Shown: positions 15,223 through 22,518, counted from the stretch's first letter. The stretch is DNA of 22,700 nt from an uncultured Eubacteriales bacterium (GCA_958352815.1 CATWQA010000035.1:1-22700), one strand, 5' to 3'. Notes: a model not told the origin generated them from the letters alone. A program made the numbers and translations.

Positions 15223-15291
15223 GCTAACCGTCCTTCAATTTCCTTTATATCTGCTTTAGTAGATTATACACGCTATAGCAAATAATGTCAA
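15222..15291 (-). repeat. Right arm of imperfect inverted repeat (promoter plus RNA leader)
   Basis: This is the counterpart of 14987-15053. It contains the toxin promoter and the leader elements AAAGCAGATA (15257-15248) and CGGTTAGCC (15230-15222). Toxin message and antisense RNA are therefore predicted to start with nearly the same 30-35 nt. Confidence 0.7.
15263..15291 (-). promoter_or_regulatory. Consensus promoter of the toxin message
   Basis: On the minus strand TTGACA (15291-15286) and TATAAT (15268-15263) are separated by exactly 17 bp, a full consensus sigma-A promoter. A start near 15256 gives a leader of about 75 nt before the toxin ATG and a message of about 185-190 nt. Confidence 0.85.
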
Positions 15292-15302
15292 ATTAAATAA
15301 AT

Positions 15303-15623
15303 ATTACATCGTCGGAGCAAAATTCCCTTTGCTTCGACTTTCTTTTTGCAAAGAAAGTCTGCGCCCGCCGATAAACCAAAGTTTTTTAACTATTTAAACG
15401 GAATTTGATAGACGTAATCTTTTAAGTTGTAGGGGGCGGATTCCTATACGCCCCGAGTTATACCAACAGTTTTGCAAATGTAAATGGATTGACGTATATG
15501 TTGCTTCCTATTCGCAGGGGCTATAAACTAAAACTCTAATGACTTAATGTGTTGCTTTGGAATATAATAAATATTGGGAAGGTTATCCGAAGTGTCAAAA
15601 AATATGAAAATCGAAATAAGACG
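15303..15623. other. Repeat-bearing gap without a gene
   Basis: No convincing coding sequence is seen. The stretch holds a perfect 10-bp hairpin (15336-15359, arms GACTTTCTTT/AAAGAAAGTC, loop TTGC) and a copy of a dispersed GTAGGGG-type repeat (15419-15521). It then becomes AT-rich before the promoter of the next operon. Confidence 0.6.
15419..15521 (+). repeat. Dispersed GTAGGGG hairpin repeat, copy A
   Basis: The first 37 bases match 22044-22080 with one difference and contain a GGGGCG/CGCCCC hairpin. After a diverged middle, AAATGGATTGAC and a terminal AGGGGC are shared with copy B at 22044-22165. The right half is shared with copy C at 16553-16627. Confidence 0.75.
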
Positions 15624-15652
15624 TTGACTTTTCAGTGTTTTGGTGATATAAT
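15624..15652 (+). promoter_or_regulatory. Consensus promoter of the two-gene operon
   Basis: TTGACT (15624-15629) and TATAAT (15647-15652) have a 17-bp spacer. An inverted pair GTATA/TATAC lies downstream at 15662-15681 and could be an operator for autoregulation. Confidence 0.8.
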
Positions 15653-15708
15653 ATTGTCGCGGTATAGAGTTTTAATTATACTAATAATAATGAAGGAGGC
15701 GAGCTTAA

Positions 15709-15894
15709 ATGGCTACTTCAAGCATTTTTGCCAATGTGAAAATTACAGACAGAAAGAGTGCCGAAACATTTGTTGATGCGCTTGAAAAGGCAAGTAAATT
15801 ACCCAAAAGAGTGCCAACGTCAAAAGTTAATCCTCCGCTTAGAGATAAAGAAGAAATACGAGCTTTGTTTGAAAAAGGATTGGCTAACAAGTGA
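15709..15894 (+). CDS. Small protein, putative antitoxin partner of the downstream GNAT-like protein
   Basis: The 61-residue protein starts MATSSIFANVKITDRKSAE and is mostly helical and charged. A central FVDALEKASKL helix, a Pro-rich linker and a C-terminal EEIRALFEKG helix are visible. AAGGAGG lies 9 bases before the ATG. Its stop codon overlaps the ATG of the next gene (TGATG), so the two are translationally coupled behind one consensus promoter. No DNA-binding motif is obvious. Small protein plus coupled GNAT-fold protein is the layout of type II toxin-antitoxin pairs. The antitoxin role is inferred from this layout only. Confidence 0.7.
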   Translation: MATSSIFANVKITDRKSAETFVDALEKASKLPKRVPTSKVNPPLRDKEEIRALFEKGLANK

Positions 15895-16475
15895 TGAGTT
15901 ATGATGTTGTAAATATTTTGGATATGATTGATGCTATCGGAGAGGATGCGGTAAGCGCCGCCCTCTCCGAATTTTCGTGTTCAAAAAATATAGAAATCGA
16001 AAACTTTGTCAGGAAAAATGCAATAGAATTTGCAAAAAAGAAAGTGTCAATTACCTATTTGGTGTATGGTAGTAATGGTAAAATTGCAGGAGTATTTACT
16101 TTAACACATAAGGCTATGGAATTGCGTAATGATATCTTGTCAAATACAGCAAGAAAAAAGGTTCAGCGTTATTCAAGACTTGATGAACATACGAATAGTT
16201 TTAATGTGTCGGCTTTCTTAATTGCACAGTTTGGAAAGAATGATAATTTTGCTGCTGATGACAGCTTAACCGGAAGTAAACTGATGGACTTTACTTTTGA
16301 TGTGCTGACCGCAGTCCAACATGATATTGGCGGAGGATTAGTGTACCTTGAAAGTGAGGATAAAGAAAAACTGCTGGATTTTTATTCATCCGAACCCAAT
16401 CAGTTTATTAAATTCGGAGAAAGATATTCCGAAGAAGATAATGTGAAATACATACAATTGTTCAGATTTGTTTGA
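15894..16475 (+). CDS. GNAT-fold acetyltransferase-like protein, putative toxin
   Basis: The 193-residue protein resembles a divergent GNAT family. A central beta strand region (ITYLVYGSNGKIAGVFTLTH) is followed by VSAFLIAQFGKND, where GNAT proteins usually have the strand before the acetyl-CoA loop. A GSKLMDFTFDVL helix comes next, and then GLVYLESEDKEKLLDFYSS, the usual GNAT end with substrate-side residues, and a final FGER segment. The classical Q/R-x-x-G-x-G/A loop is not intact, so the cofactor site may be diverged. ATG at 15894 overlaps the upstream stop; a GTG at 15891 is the alternative. Codon use is AT-rich compared with the dcw genes, which suggests acquisition. The function is inferred. 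Confidence 0.65.
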   Translation: MSYDVVNILDMIDAIGEDAVSAALSEFSCSKNIEIENFVRKNAIEFAKKKVSITYLVYGSNGKIAGVFTLTHKAMELRNDILSNTARKKVQRYSRLDEHTNSFNVSAFLIAQFGKNDNFAADDSLTGSKLMDFTFDVLTAVQHDIGGGLVYLESEDKEKLLDFYSSEPNQFIKFGERYSEEDNVKYIQLFRFV

Positions 16476-16552
16476 GTGATGATTAGCGAATGTATCCGGT
16501 GACCCTATGCGGCCGCCAAAAAATAATTGGATTAATATATATGTAGTTGTTA

Positions 16553-16627
16553 CCGCCAAAACAAATGGTCTTGTCTCATATATAACCTACCAATTTCGTA
16601 GGGGCGCCGCTTGCCGCTCCCTACGAA
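16553..16627 (+). repeat. Dispersed GTAGGGG hairpin repeat, copy C (partial)
   Basis: It shares the GCCAAAACAAATGG to TTCGTAGGGGCGCC stretch, with gaps, with 22102-22151. It ends in a 9-bp hairpin, TTCGTAGGG (16595-16603) and CCCTACGAA (16619-16627). The left half of the element is missing. Confidence 0.6.
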
Positions 16628-16640
16628 TTTAATGAGTTAC

Positions 16641-16680
16641 AAAAATGCCAATCCGATAACATAACCGGATTGGCATTTTT
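16641..16680. terminator. Strong bidirectional intrinsic terminator
   Basis: A perfect 15-bp stem pairs AAAAATGCCAATCCG (16641-16655) with CGGATTGGCATTTTT (16666-16680), loop 10 bases. T-runs end the stem in both directions, so it can stop the rightward island operon and the leftward glycosyltransferase operon. Confidence 0.9.
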
Positions 16681-16715
16681 TCTACACTCTACATTCTACA
16701 CTCTACATTCTACAC
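16681..16715 (-). repeat. Heptamer array, right boundary of the accessory island
   Basis: On the minus strand there are five units, GTGTAGA alternating with ATGTAGA. They begin 2 bases after the stop codon of the glycosyltransferase gene and run into the terminator stem. The array is inverted relative to the three units at 14886-14906. Confidence 0.9.
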
Positions 16716-16717
16716 TA

Positions 16718-17842
16718 TTATCGTGCTCTTTCCTCAACCGTTTTCTTTACGAAGTTTACCAAATCCACAGCCGAGTTGGGCTTTGCCAGGCAGTCCATGG
16801 CTCTTTGCATAAGCTCAAGCCTGTCCCTGTTGATAAACAGCTGGTACACCGCCTCGTCAATGGGGTTGGTGCGGCTTATTTTCATGGCGGCTCCCGCGTT
16901 TAACAAAAACTCCACGTTTCTGTCCTCCTGACCCGGGATCGGGTTGTTGATAAGCATGGGAATACGCTTTGCCAGAGCCTCGCTGGTTGTGAGCCCGCCG
17001 GGCTTTGTTATAATGCAGTCGCAGGCGTCCATAAACATATCAACATTGTTTACATATCCGTAATTGTATATTTTCTTTCGGGTTTTCATGCCGTCAATTC
17101 TCTCTTTAAGCCGCTTGTTGTTGCCGCAGATTGACACAATCTGGAAATCCATGTCCAGCTTGTCAAGCCCCTGTATTTCGGAGATAATATTGCCAAAGCC
17201 CATGCTTCCGCTCATAACAAGGACGGTGTTTTTATCCTCAAGCCCCAAAATCCGCCTTGCCTCATGCTGCTCCGTTTTGTTGCCGAACTTAGGGTCTATG
17301 GGTATGCCGAGGGGCAGAAACCTGCTCTCGGGGAAGCCCTTTTTAACTCCCTGGATTGTCAAGCTCTCTGCGGCAATAACGTAGTAGTCCATAAGGCTGT
17401 CCTCCCAGTAGGGATGGATAGTGAAGTCGGTTACGACCCCTATGGTAGCGGCGTTAAGGCTTTCGATTGAGGATATGTATGTGACCAGCAGGGCGGCAAA
17501 AATATGGGTGCAGATTATAAAGTCGGGCTGCTCCCTTTGGATAAGCTTAATCAGGCTTCGGGACAGCACAGAGTTTGTCAGCCGTCCCAAGCCTCTCGTG
17601 CCTACTCCCGACTGGGCGGGGCGCTTTTCGCAAATCCTGTAAACCCTGCCGTAAATCTTGGGAATGGTTTTGGTGGACATAAGATAAATCCTGTTCACCG
17701 AGTCCGAGAGCAGCGGATTTATGTATTTATAAACGTCAAGGTACTTGCACTCAATGCCCAGCTTGTTAAACTCGTTGCTGAGCACCATTGCCGTCTGGTT
17801 GTGTCCCTGTCCCGCAGTTATGGACAGTATCAGTCCTTTCAT
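16718..17842 (-). CDS. GT28-type diacylglycerol glycosyltransferase (MGDG synthase/UgtP-like)
   Basis: The 374-residue protein resembles the MGDG synthase and UgtP family, which transfers sugar from UDP-sugar to diacylglycerol at the membrane, making glycolipids used as lipid or lipoteichoic acid anchors. The N-terminal GQGHNQTA loop (residues 11-18) and the PDFIICTHIFAA segment match the MGDG synthase N-terminal domain. TKPGGLTTSEALAKRIPM and the later PGQEDRN segment form the GT28 nucleotide-sugar site. No membrane helix is seen. GGAGGT, overlapping the addA stop codon, is its ribosome binding site, so it is the last gene of the addA operon. The exact sugar and acceptor cannot be told. Confidence 0.87.
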   Translation of the reverse strand: MKGLILSITAGQGHNQTAMVLSNEFNKLGIECKYLDVYKYINPLLSDSVNRIYLMSTKTIPKIYGRVYRICEKRPAQSGVGTRGLGRLTNSVLSRSLIKLIQREQPDFIICTHIFAALLVTYISSIESLNAATIGVVTDFTIHPYWEDSLMDYYVIAAESLTIQGVKKGFPESRFLPLGIPIDPKFGNKTEQHEARRILGLEDKNTVLVMSGSMGFGNIISEIQGLDKLDMDFQIVSICGNNKRLKERIDGMKTRKKIYNYGYVNNVDMFMDACDCIITKPGGLTTSEALAKRIPMLINNPIPGQEDRNVEFLLNAGAAMKISRTNPIDEAVYQLFINRDRLELMQRAMDCLAKPNSAVDLVNFVKKTVEERAR

Positions 17843-17854
17843 TTGGATTACCTC

Positions 17855-20800
17855 CTAAAATTCTCGGTTCAGCTCCGTCATGTTGACGCAGGCTCCGGGT
17901 TTCATAAAGTAGATATAGCTCTCCTTTACGGGCTTGCCGTAAATCAGCTCCAGTCCCTCCTTGTACAGGGCGATCTGTTCCCCGTAGGACTCAGCCCGCA
18001 GCAGTATGCGGTGGTCGGTGCAGTTGTCGGTCTTGTAGTCTATAAGAGTTAAGCCGTCGTCGTCGAATATAACGCAGTCCGCAATACCCTGAACGATTAT
18101 TTCGGCGTTGTACTCAGGGGCGTCCTTGGGGATTTGGGAGTAAACCTCCCCCGCCTTAACGGGGAACAGCATTTTCAGCTCCCGTTTTAGCCTGCCTTCC
18201 TCAAAGGCGCGGCAAACTCTCTCTCCGATTTCCGAGGCGAAGAAGCGGGTTATGGAGTAGTAGTCCACCGCCTCCGCCTGTGCCTTTGTCAGCATACCCT
18301 TTGCCACAAGCTCCTCTGCCTGATCCAGAACCCGGTCTATGTTTTGGGTTCGGACAGGGTCAATATGCTGCATAACAAAGTGGGTAATGGTTCCCACCTC
18401 TGCGGCGGGGTTTACCTCGCCCTCCCTGAAGTTCCTGCGAGAGATCCGGCTCAGGGCGGGAATATATTCCCCGTCTTGGTCTGACTGGGAGCTTCGTTTT
18501 ATCTCGCTGACCGACAGCTTTATGGGTATTCGGGTGAGGGCTGCATGGGGATAAACATACCCCAGCCTTTGGCGCAGCTCCTCGTCCTCGTATTTCGCAG
18601 GAGCCGCTTCCTCCTGTATCTCCTGCTCCGCCTCCTCGGGAGCCGCCTTGGGGGGCTCCTCTGCAGCCGTGCTGAGAACAAACCTAAAGGGGCAGGAGCT
18701 TTCATCTATTTCAAGGTCGGAAATGTCGGCTTCCATCAGCTCCCGCAAGGGCTCTGCGTGCTTATTGTCAAGAAAACCGAAGACCACCCAGTCCCTAAAG
18801 CATTCGGTCTGCTCAATACAGAGCCGCATAACCTTGCCGCCGCTGTCCACAACAGGCCGCAGCCACGCCTTTGACTGTCCCGCCGTGCCGTTGGTGGCGG
18901 AGATAATCAGCTTCTCCCGCGCGCGGGTCATGGCAACGTACAGCAGGCGCATTTCCTCTGCCCGTGCTTCCTTTCTCTTTTTGTGTCTTATTATGTCCAC
19001 GGGCAGGGCGGGATATTTTATGCGGCTGTCCGTGTCCACGTACTCCATGGCAAGACCTATTTCCTGGTCGTACAGGGTCTGGCCGTCGTTGGCTCTGCCC
19101 TTAACCGTTCCCGCAAGAATAACAATGGGATATTCAAGACCCTTGGACTTGTGAACGGTGGTAATCGAAACCGAACCGCCGCCCGCTCCCGACGCTTGCT
19201 GAATACTGCCGCCGTCCGCATGGGTTATGTAGTCCACAAAGTTAAACAGGCCGCTGAGCCGAGTTTTCTCATAGTCGGCGGCAATCCGGAGCAGCAGGTT
19301 AAGATTAGCCCTGCGCACCTCTCCGCCCTTCATTCCGCGGGCAATTGCCATGTAGTTCAGGTCGTAGCAAATCTTGTATATGAGCTCGTGAATGCCCATA
19401 TATTTGGAGAACTTCCGCATCTTGTCCAGGGTTTCAAAAAACGCCTCGGCTTTTTCGTTTCCCTTTTCCGCTGCATGGCGTGCGGCGTGGTAAAAGCCGC
19501 CCTGCCGCTCTCCGCTGCGTATTTCCGCAAGCTCGTCCGGGGTGAAGCCGAATATGGGGCTGCGCATAACCGCAAGGAGAGGAATGTCCTGAACAGGGTT
19601 GTCGATTATCTCCAGAAAGCTGAGCACGGTTCTTGCTTCAAGAGAGCTGAGAAGCCCGCCGCCGCTGTCTGTGGAGACGGGAATACCGTAGTCTCGGAAC
19701 ACCTGTGCGAACACGGGGGCGTCCGCCTTGGTGGCGCGCATAAGCACCGCTATATCCCCAAAGTCCGCCGGGCGGGTTGAGTCGGTGTCCCTGTCGTAGA
19801 CGGGCAGCTTTTCTTCAAGAACCAGGTCTAAAATCCGCTCTGCCACCGTGGTGGCTTCAAGAACGGTTTTGTCCGCCCCCTCCTCTTGGCTTATGTCGGT
19901 CATTATCAGCTCGGTGGCGTATGCCTCATCGTTGCCGGTTGCGGGATAATCCGCCTTGCAGTGCAGGCTTTCATCGTCGGTATAGTCAATCTCCGCCCCG
20001 CTCTTAAACATGATTTTGCGGAATAAGAAGTTTACCGAGTCCACAACGGTCTGCCTGCTGCGGAAGTTGTCCGACAGTATAGAAAGGTGCCCTGCTTCGC
20101 CTGCGGCATAGCTGTTGTATTTTTCAAGGAACAGGTCGGGGGAAGCGTTTCTGAATTTATATATGCTCTGCTTTATGTCCCCCACCATAAAGATGTTGCC
20201 CCTGCCGCCTGAAATCAGCTTAAACAGGGTGTCCTGAATATTATTGGTATCCTGATACTCGTCAACAAATATTGCCTTGTACTTCTCGCCGAGCTGCCTG
20301 CAAAACTCAGTGGGAGAGCCGTCCCTGTTCATAATAAGAGCCAGCAGTCTGTGCTCCAGGTCGTTAAAGTCCAGCATGGAGTCTGCCAGCTTAAGCCGCG
20401 TGTGCCTGCGCCCAACGGTGAGGACTATGTTTTTCAGGGTTCGCATTTCGGGGTAGAGCAGGGCAATGTGCTCCGCCGCCTCCGAGGGGCTTTGGTAGGC
20501 AAAAAGTCGGTTCTTCTTAAATATGCCCTTTGCTCTGTCGCGGAGAGCGTCAATCCTGTCAAGAGCCGAGGAGAGAATAGGGTCGCCCTTGTCCTCCTTG
20601 GTTCTGCGGGGCTTGGTTTTAAATTCGATCTTGTCTTTAAGGCGAAAGAAATCATCAATGTTATCCGCCCCTGCAAGCGCCTTAAACATTTCCCCCTCTA
20701 TGGCGAAAAAGCCACAGTACTTGTGATCCTCGGGCAGACTTTGGTCAATGATTTTGTTAATCTCGGCGTAGCACTCCCTGATTTGGCGCACAGGGTCTCC

Positions 20801-21466
20801 TGCCGCCTCCAGGAAGTATTGCTCCCAGACGGTGCCCGATATGCTGCCGCTTTTGTATACCGCCCTGTACTTGTCAACAGAGTCGTTAAGCCACCTCTCG
20901 GGCATTGCCAGGCTTCGGGAAAACTTGTATATCTCGCCTATGGTTTGGCGGAGATTGTTGTCATTTTTAACGCCTCCGTGCCCCAGGGTCAGATGGGAAA
21001 AGGAGGGGAGCTTGTCAATTCGGGCATAGTACCGCTCCAGCACCTCGGCTATAACACGGTCTGTCAGCATCTGGTTTTCGGTCTCGCTGCTGAGTGTAAA
21101 GCCTACGGGTATGTCCGTGCGGTGGATATTGTTTGTGATTATCTTTTGGGCAAAGGCGTGAATGGTGGATATGTCCGCCGACTGAACTGCCGCCGCCTGC
21201 CGCGCCAGACGCTTGTTGTCGGGAAACTCCTCCAGCTTTTTGCGGATTGCCGCGGCAATCTTGCCCTTCATTTCCTTGGCGGCGGCGTTGGTAAAGGTGA
21301 GCACGAGTATCTCGTCCACCGAAACAGGGTTCTCGGGGTCGAGTATCTTTCTTATTATGCGCTCAACCAAAACGGCAGTCTTGCCGCTGCCTGCCGCCGC
21401 CGCCACCAGAATATTCTTGTTTTTCTCGTATGATATGGCTTCCGCCTGCGCTTCTGTCCAGTTCAT
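17855..21466 (-). CDS. addA: ATP-dependent helicase/nuclease subunit AddA
   Basis: The 1203-residue UvrD-like helicase with a C-terminal nuclease is the AddA subunit of AddAB, which resects double-strand breaks for recombination. Walker A is AAAGSGKT (residues 23-30) and motif II is DEYQDT (402-407). GDIKQSIYKFRNA, DNFRSR, TVHKSKGLEYP and YVAMTRAR (about 842-849) are the other helicase motifs. The nuclease site is GIADCVIFDDDGLTLIDYKTD-like, with D1143, K1145 and the upstream Asp. The ATG at 21466 lies 1 nt after the deaminase stop (TGATATG), so translation is coupled. A frame opening at 21535 adds 23 residues overlapping the deaminase and is not preferred. No addB is adjacent, which is unusual for Firmicutes. 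Confidence 0.95.
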   Translation of the reverse strand: MNWTEAQAEAISYEKNKNILVAAAAGSGKTAVLVERIIRKILDPENPVSVDEILVLTFTNAAAKEMKGKIAAAIRKKLEEFPDNKRLARQAAAVQSADISTIHAFAQKIITNNIHRTDIPVGFTLSSETENQMLTDRVIAEVLERYYARIDKLPSFSHLTLGHGGVKNDNNLRQTIGEIYKFSRSLAMPERWLNDSVDKYRAVYKSGSISGTVWEQYFLEAAGDPVRQIRECYAEINKIIDQSLPEDHKYCGFFAIEGEMFKALAGADNIDDFFRLKDKIEFKTKPRRTKEDKGDPILSSALDRIDALRDRAKGIFKKNRLFAYQSPSEAAEHIALLYPEMRTLKNIVLTVGRRHTRLKLADSMLDFNDLEHRLLALIMNRDGSPTEFCRQLGEKYKAIFVDEYQDTNNIQDTLFKLISGGRGNIFMVGDIKQSIYKFRNASPDLFLEKYNSYAAGEAGHLSILSDNFRSRQTVVDSVNFLFRKIMFKSGAEIDYTDDESLHCKADYPATGNDEAYATELIMTDISQEEGADKTVLEATTVAERILDLVLEEKLPVYDRDTDSTRPADFGDIAVLMRATKADAPVFAQVFRDYGIPVSTDSGGGLLSSLEARTVLSFLEIIDNPVQDIPLLAVMRSPIFGFTPDELAEIRSGERQGGFYHAARHAAEKGNEKAEAFFETLDKMRKFSKYMGIHELIYKICYDLNYMAIARGMKGGEVRRANLNLLLRIAADYEKTRLSGLFNFVDYITHADGGSIQQASGAGGGSVSITTVHKSKGLEYPIVILAGTVKGRANDGQTLYDQEIGLAMEYVDTDSRIKYPALPVDIIRHKKRKEARAEEMRLLYVAMTRAREKLIISATNGTAGQSKAWLRPVVDSGGKVMRLCIEQTECFRDWVVFGFLDNKHAEPLRELMEADISDLEIDESSCPFRFVLSTAAEEPPKAAPEEAEQEIQEEAAPAKYEDEELRQRLGYVYPHAALTRIPIKLSVSEIKRSSQSDQDGEYIPALSRISRRNFREGEVNPAAEVGTITHFVMQHIDPVRTQNIDRVLDQAEELVAKGMLTKAQAEAVDYYSITRFFASEIGERVCRAFEEGRLKRELKMLFPVKAGEVYSQIPKDAPEYNAEIIVQGIADCVIFDDDGLTLIDYKTDNCTDHRILLRAESYGEQIALYKEGLELIYGKPVKESYIYFMKPGACVNMTELNREF

Positions 21467-21467
21467 A

Positions 21468-21956
21468 TCAGTAACCCATGGTTCCCGTGAGGGACTCGTC
21501 GTTTTCAATCCAGTCGCTGACGGGGATAATCTCATATTCCGTAGGGGTTCTGCGAACGATTACCTGCTCAAGCCCTGAGTTGATAATAAGCCGCTTGCAC
21601 ATGGCGCAGCTGTTTGCGTTTGATACCAGCTCCCCTGTCTTGGCGTCTCTGCCTACAAGGTAGAGGGTGCCGCCGATAATGTCCCGTCTGGCTGCGCTGA
21701 TAATGCAGTTTGCCTCAGCGTGGACGCTTCTGCACATTTCGTACCGCTCCCCTCTGGGAATGTTCAGCTTGTCTCTCATGCAAAATTGCAGGTCGGAGCA
21801 GTTCACTCTGCCCCTGGGTGCGCCGGTGTACCCTGTGGATACAATTTCATCATTGCGGACGATTATAGCCCCAAAGTTCCGCCTGAGGCAGGTTCCCCGC
21901 TCGATAACCGTCTCCGCTATATCCAGATAGTAATTTGCCTTGTCCACTCTTTTCAT
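21468..21956 (-). CDS. dCMP deaminase family protein
   Basis: The 162-residue zinc-dependent deaminase belongs to the dCMP deaminase/ComEB group, which converts dCMP to dUMP for thymidylate synthesis. The zinc and proton-transfer motif HAE is at H79-A80-E81. The second motif is SCAMC, with C117 and C120 as zinc ligands, a Ser replacing the usual Pro. Extra cysteines at 53, 59 and 75 could form the second metal site known in some members. AAAGGAGC lies a few bases before the ATG. It is first in a minus-strand operon with addA and the glycosyltransferase. The precise substrate is not fixed by sequence. Confidence 0.88.
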   Translation of the reverse strand: MKRVDKANYYLDIAETVIERGTCLRRNFGAIIVRNDEIVSTGYTGAPRGRVNCSDLQFCMRDKLNIPRGERYEMCRSVHAEANCIISAARRDIIGGTLYLVGRDAKTGELVSNANSCAMCKRLIINSGLEQVIVRRTPTEYEIIPVSDWIENDESLTGTMGY

Positions 21957-22043
21957 AGGCTTGCTCCTTTCGTTGCAAAAAATTTAATATTTTTGCGAAT
22001 TTGTTTTACATATTTAAAATGAACGATTTTGGCTTTGTGTAAC

Positions 22044-22165
22044 CTTTTAGGTTGTAGGGGGCGGATTCCTATACGCCCCGCTGACAAACCGCCCGTTTTC
22101 GTCAAAGCAAATGGATTGACATGTATGTAACTCTTTAATTCGTAGGGGCGCCATTTATCGCGCCC
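22044..22165 (+). repeat. Dispersed GTAGGGG hairpin repeat, copy B (fullest)
   Basis: Two modules in the same orientation each contain GTAGGGG and a hairpin: GGGGCG/CGCCCC near 22056-22079 and GGGCGC/GCGCCC near 22146-22164. They are separated by a spacer containing AAATGGATTGAC. Copies A and C in the accessory island are diverged or partial versions. Confidence 0.75.
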
Positions 22166-22245
22166 GCCTGCCATATTATGTGGATTTGGGATTTTATTTA
22201 ATTATTATCCCTGTAACTTTATATCTTCACATCGGTATGCCTGTC

Positions 22246-22292
22246 GCCCGCCCCGTTGCGCTTGCCCGACCTCCCCAAGCGCCGGGGCGGGC
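22246..22292. repeat. Two-tier GC-rich hairpin
   Basis: The outer stem pairs GCCCGCCCCG (22246-22255) with CGGGGCGGGC (22283-22292). The inner stem pairs GCGCTTG (22258-22264) with CAAGCGC (22276-22282). It resembles the other multi-hairpin repeats of the window in composition. Confidence 0.7.
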
Positions 22293-22337
22293 TGTATTTA
22301 TACAATTGGAATATTCATAACAGTAAATCATAATAAA

Positions 22338-22435
22338 TGGGGTCTTAGGGGACGTCGTCCCCTAACTCGGTTTCCCCGAAGGGGAAAACCGACGGCGCTC
22401 GGGGCGGAGGGCGGCGAGCGCAACAGGGTGGGCGA
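22338..22435 (+). repeat. GC-rich dispersed repeat, right copy
   Basis: The segment 22381-22435 matches the first 54 bases of the window in the same orientation. Upstream it extends through a TAGGGGAC/GTCCCCTA hairpin (near 22347-22365) and a GGTTTCCCC/GGGGAAAACC hairpin. This shows what the cut-off copy at the left edge probably looked like. Confidence 0.75.
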
Positions 22436-22489
22436 TAATTATATTATATTAATTATAAAATATTTTTCAAAAATATTCAATAGTTATTA

Positions 22490-22518
22490 TTGACTTTATT
22501 GGCAGTTGCAAATATAAT
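22490..22518 (+). promoter_or_regulatory. Consensus promoter reading out of the window
   Basis: TTGACT (22490-22495) and TATAAT (22513-22518) have a 17-bp spacer. Immediately downstream TTTAAGGT (22530-22537) can pair with ACCTTAAA (22560-22567), giving a leader hairpin. The gene it serves is probably beyond the window. Confidence 0.7.

Noticed and set aside
14886..16715. CRISPR array suggested by repeated units
   Set aside because: The 7-bp units are contiguous and have no spacers, and no cas genes are present.
16670..16903. Plus-strand frame containing a repeated HSTFYTLHST peptide
   Set aside because: The peptide is only a translation of the heptamer array; the rest is antisense to the glycosyltransferase gene.
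20351..21433. 360-residue plus-strand frame opposite addA
   Set aside because: It is antisense to conserved addA helicase sequence. High GC3 in addA opens the frame, and it has no independent evidence.
21953..22174. Minus-strand 73-residue frame upstream of the deaminase
   Set aside because: Its N-terminal part translates the GTAGGGG repeat, and its end overlaps the deaminase start.
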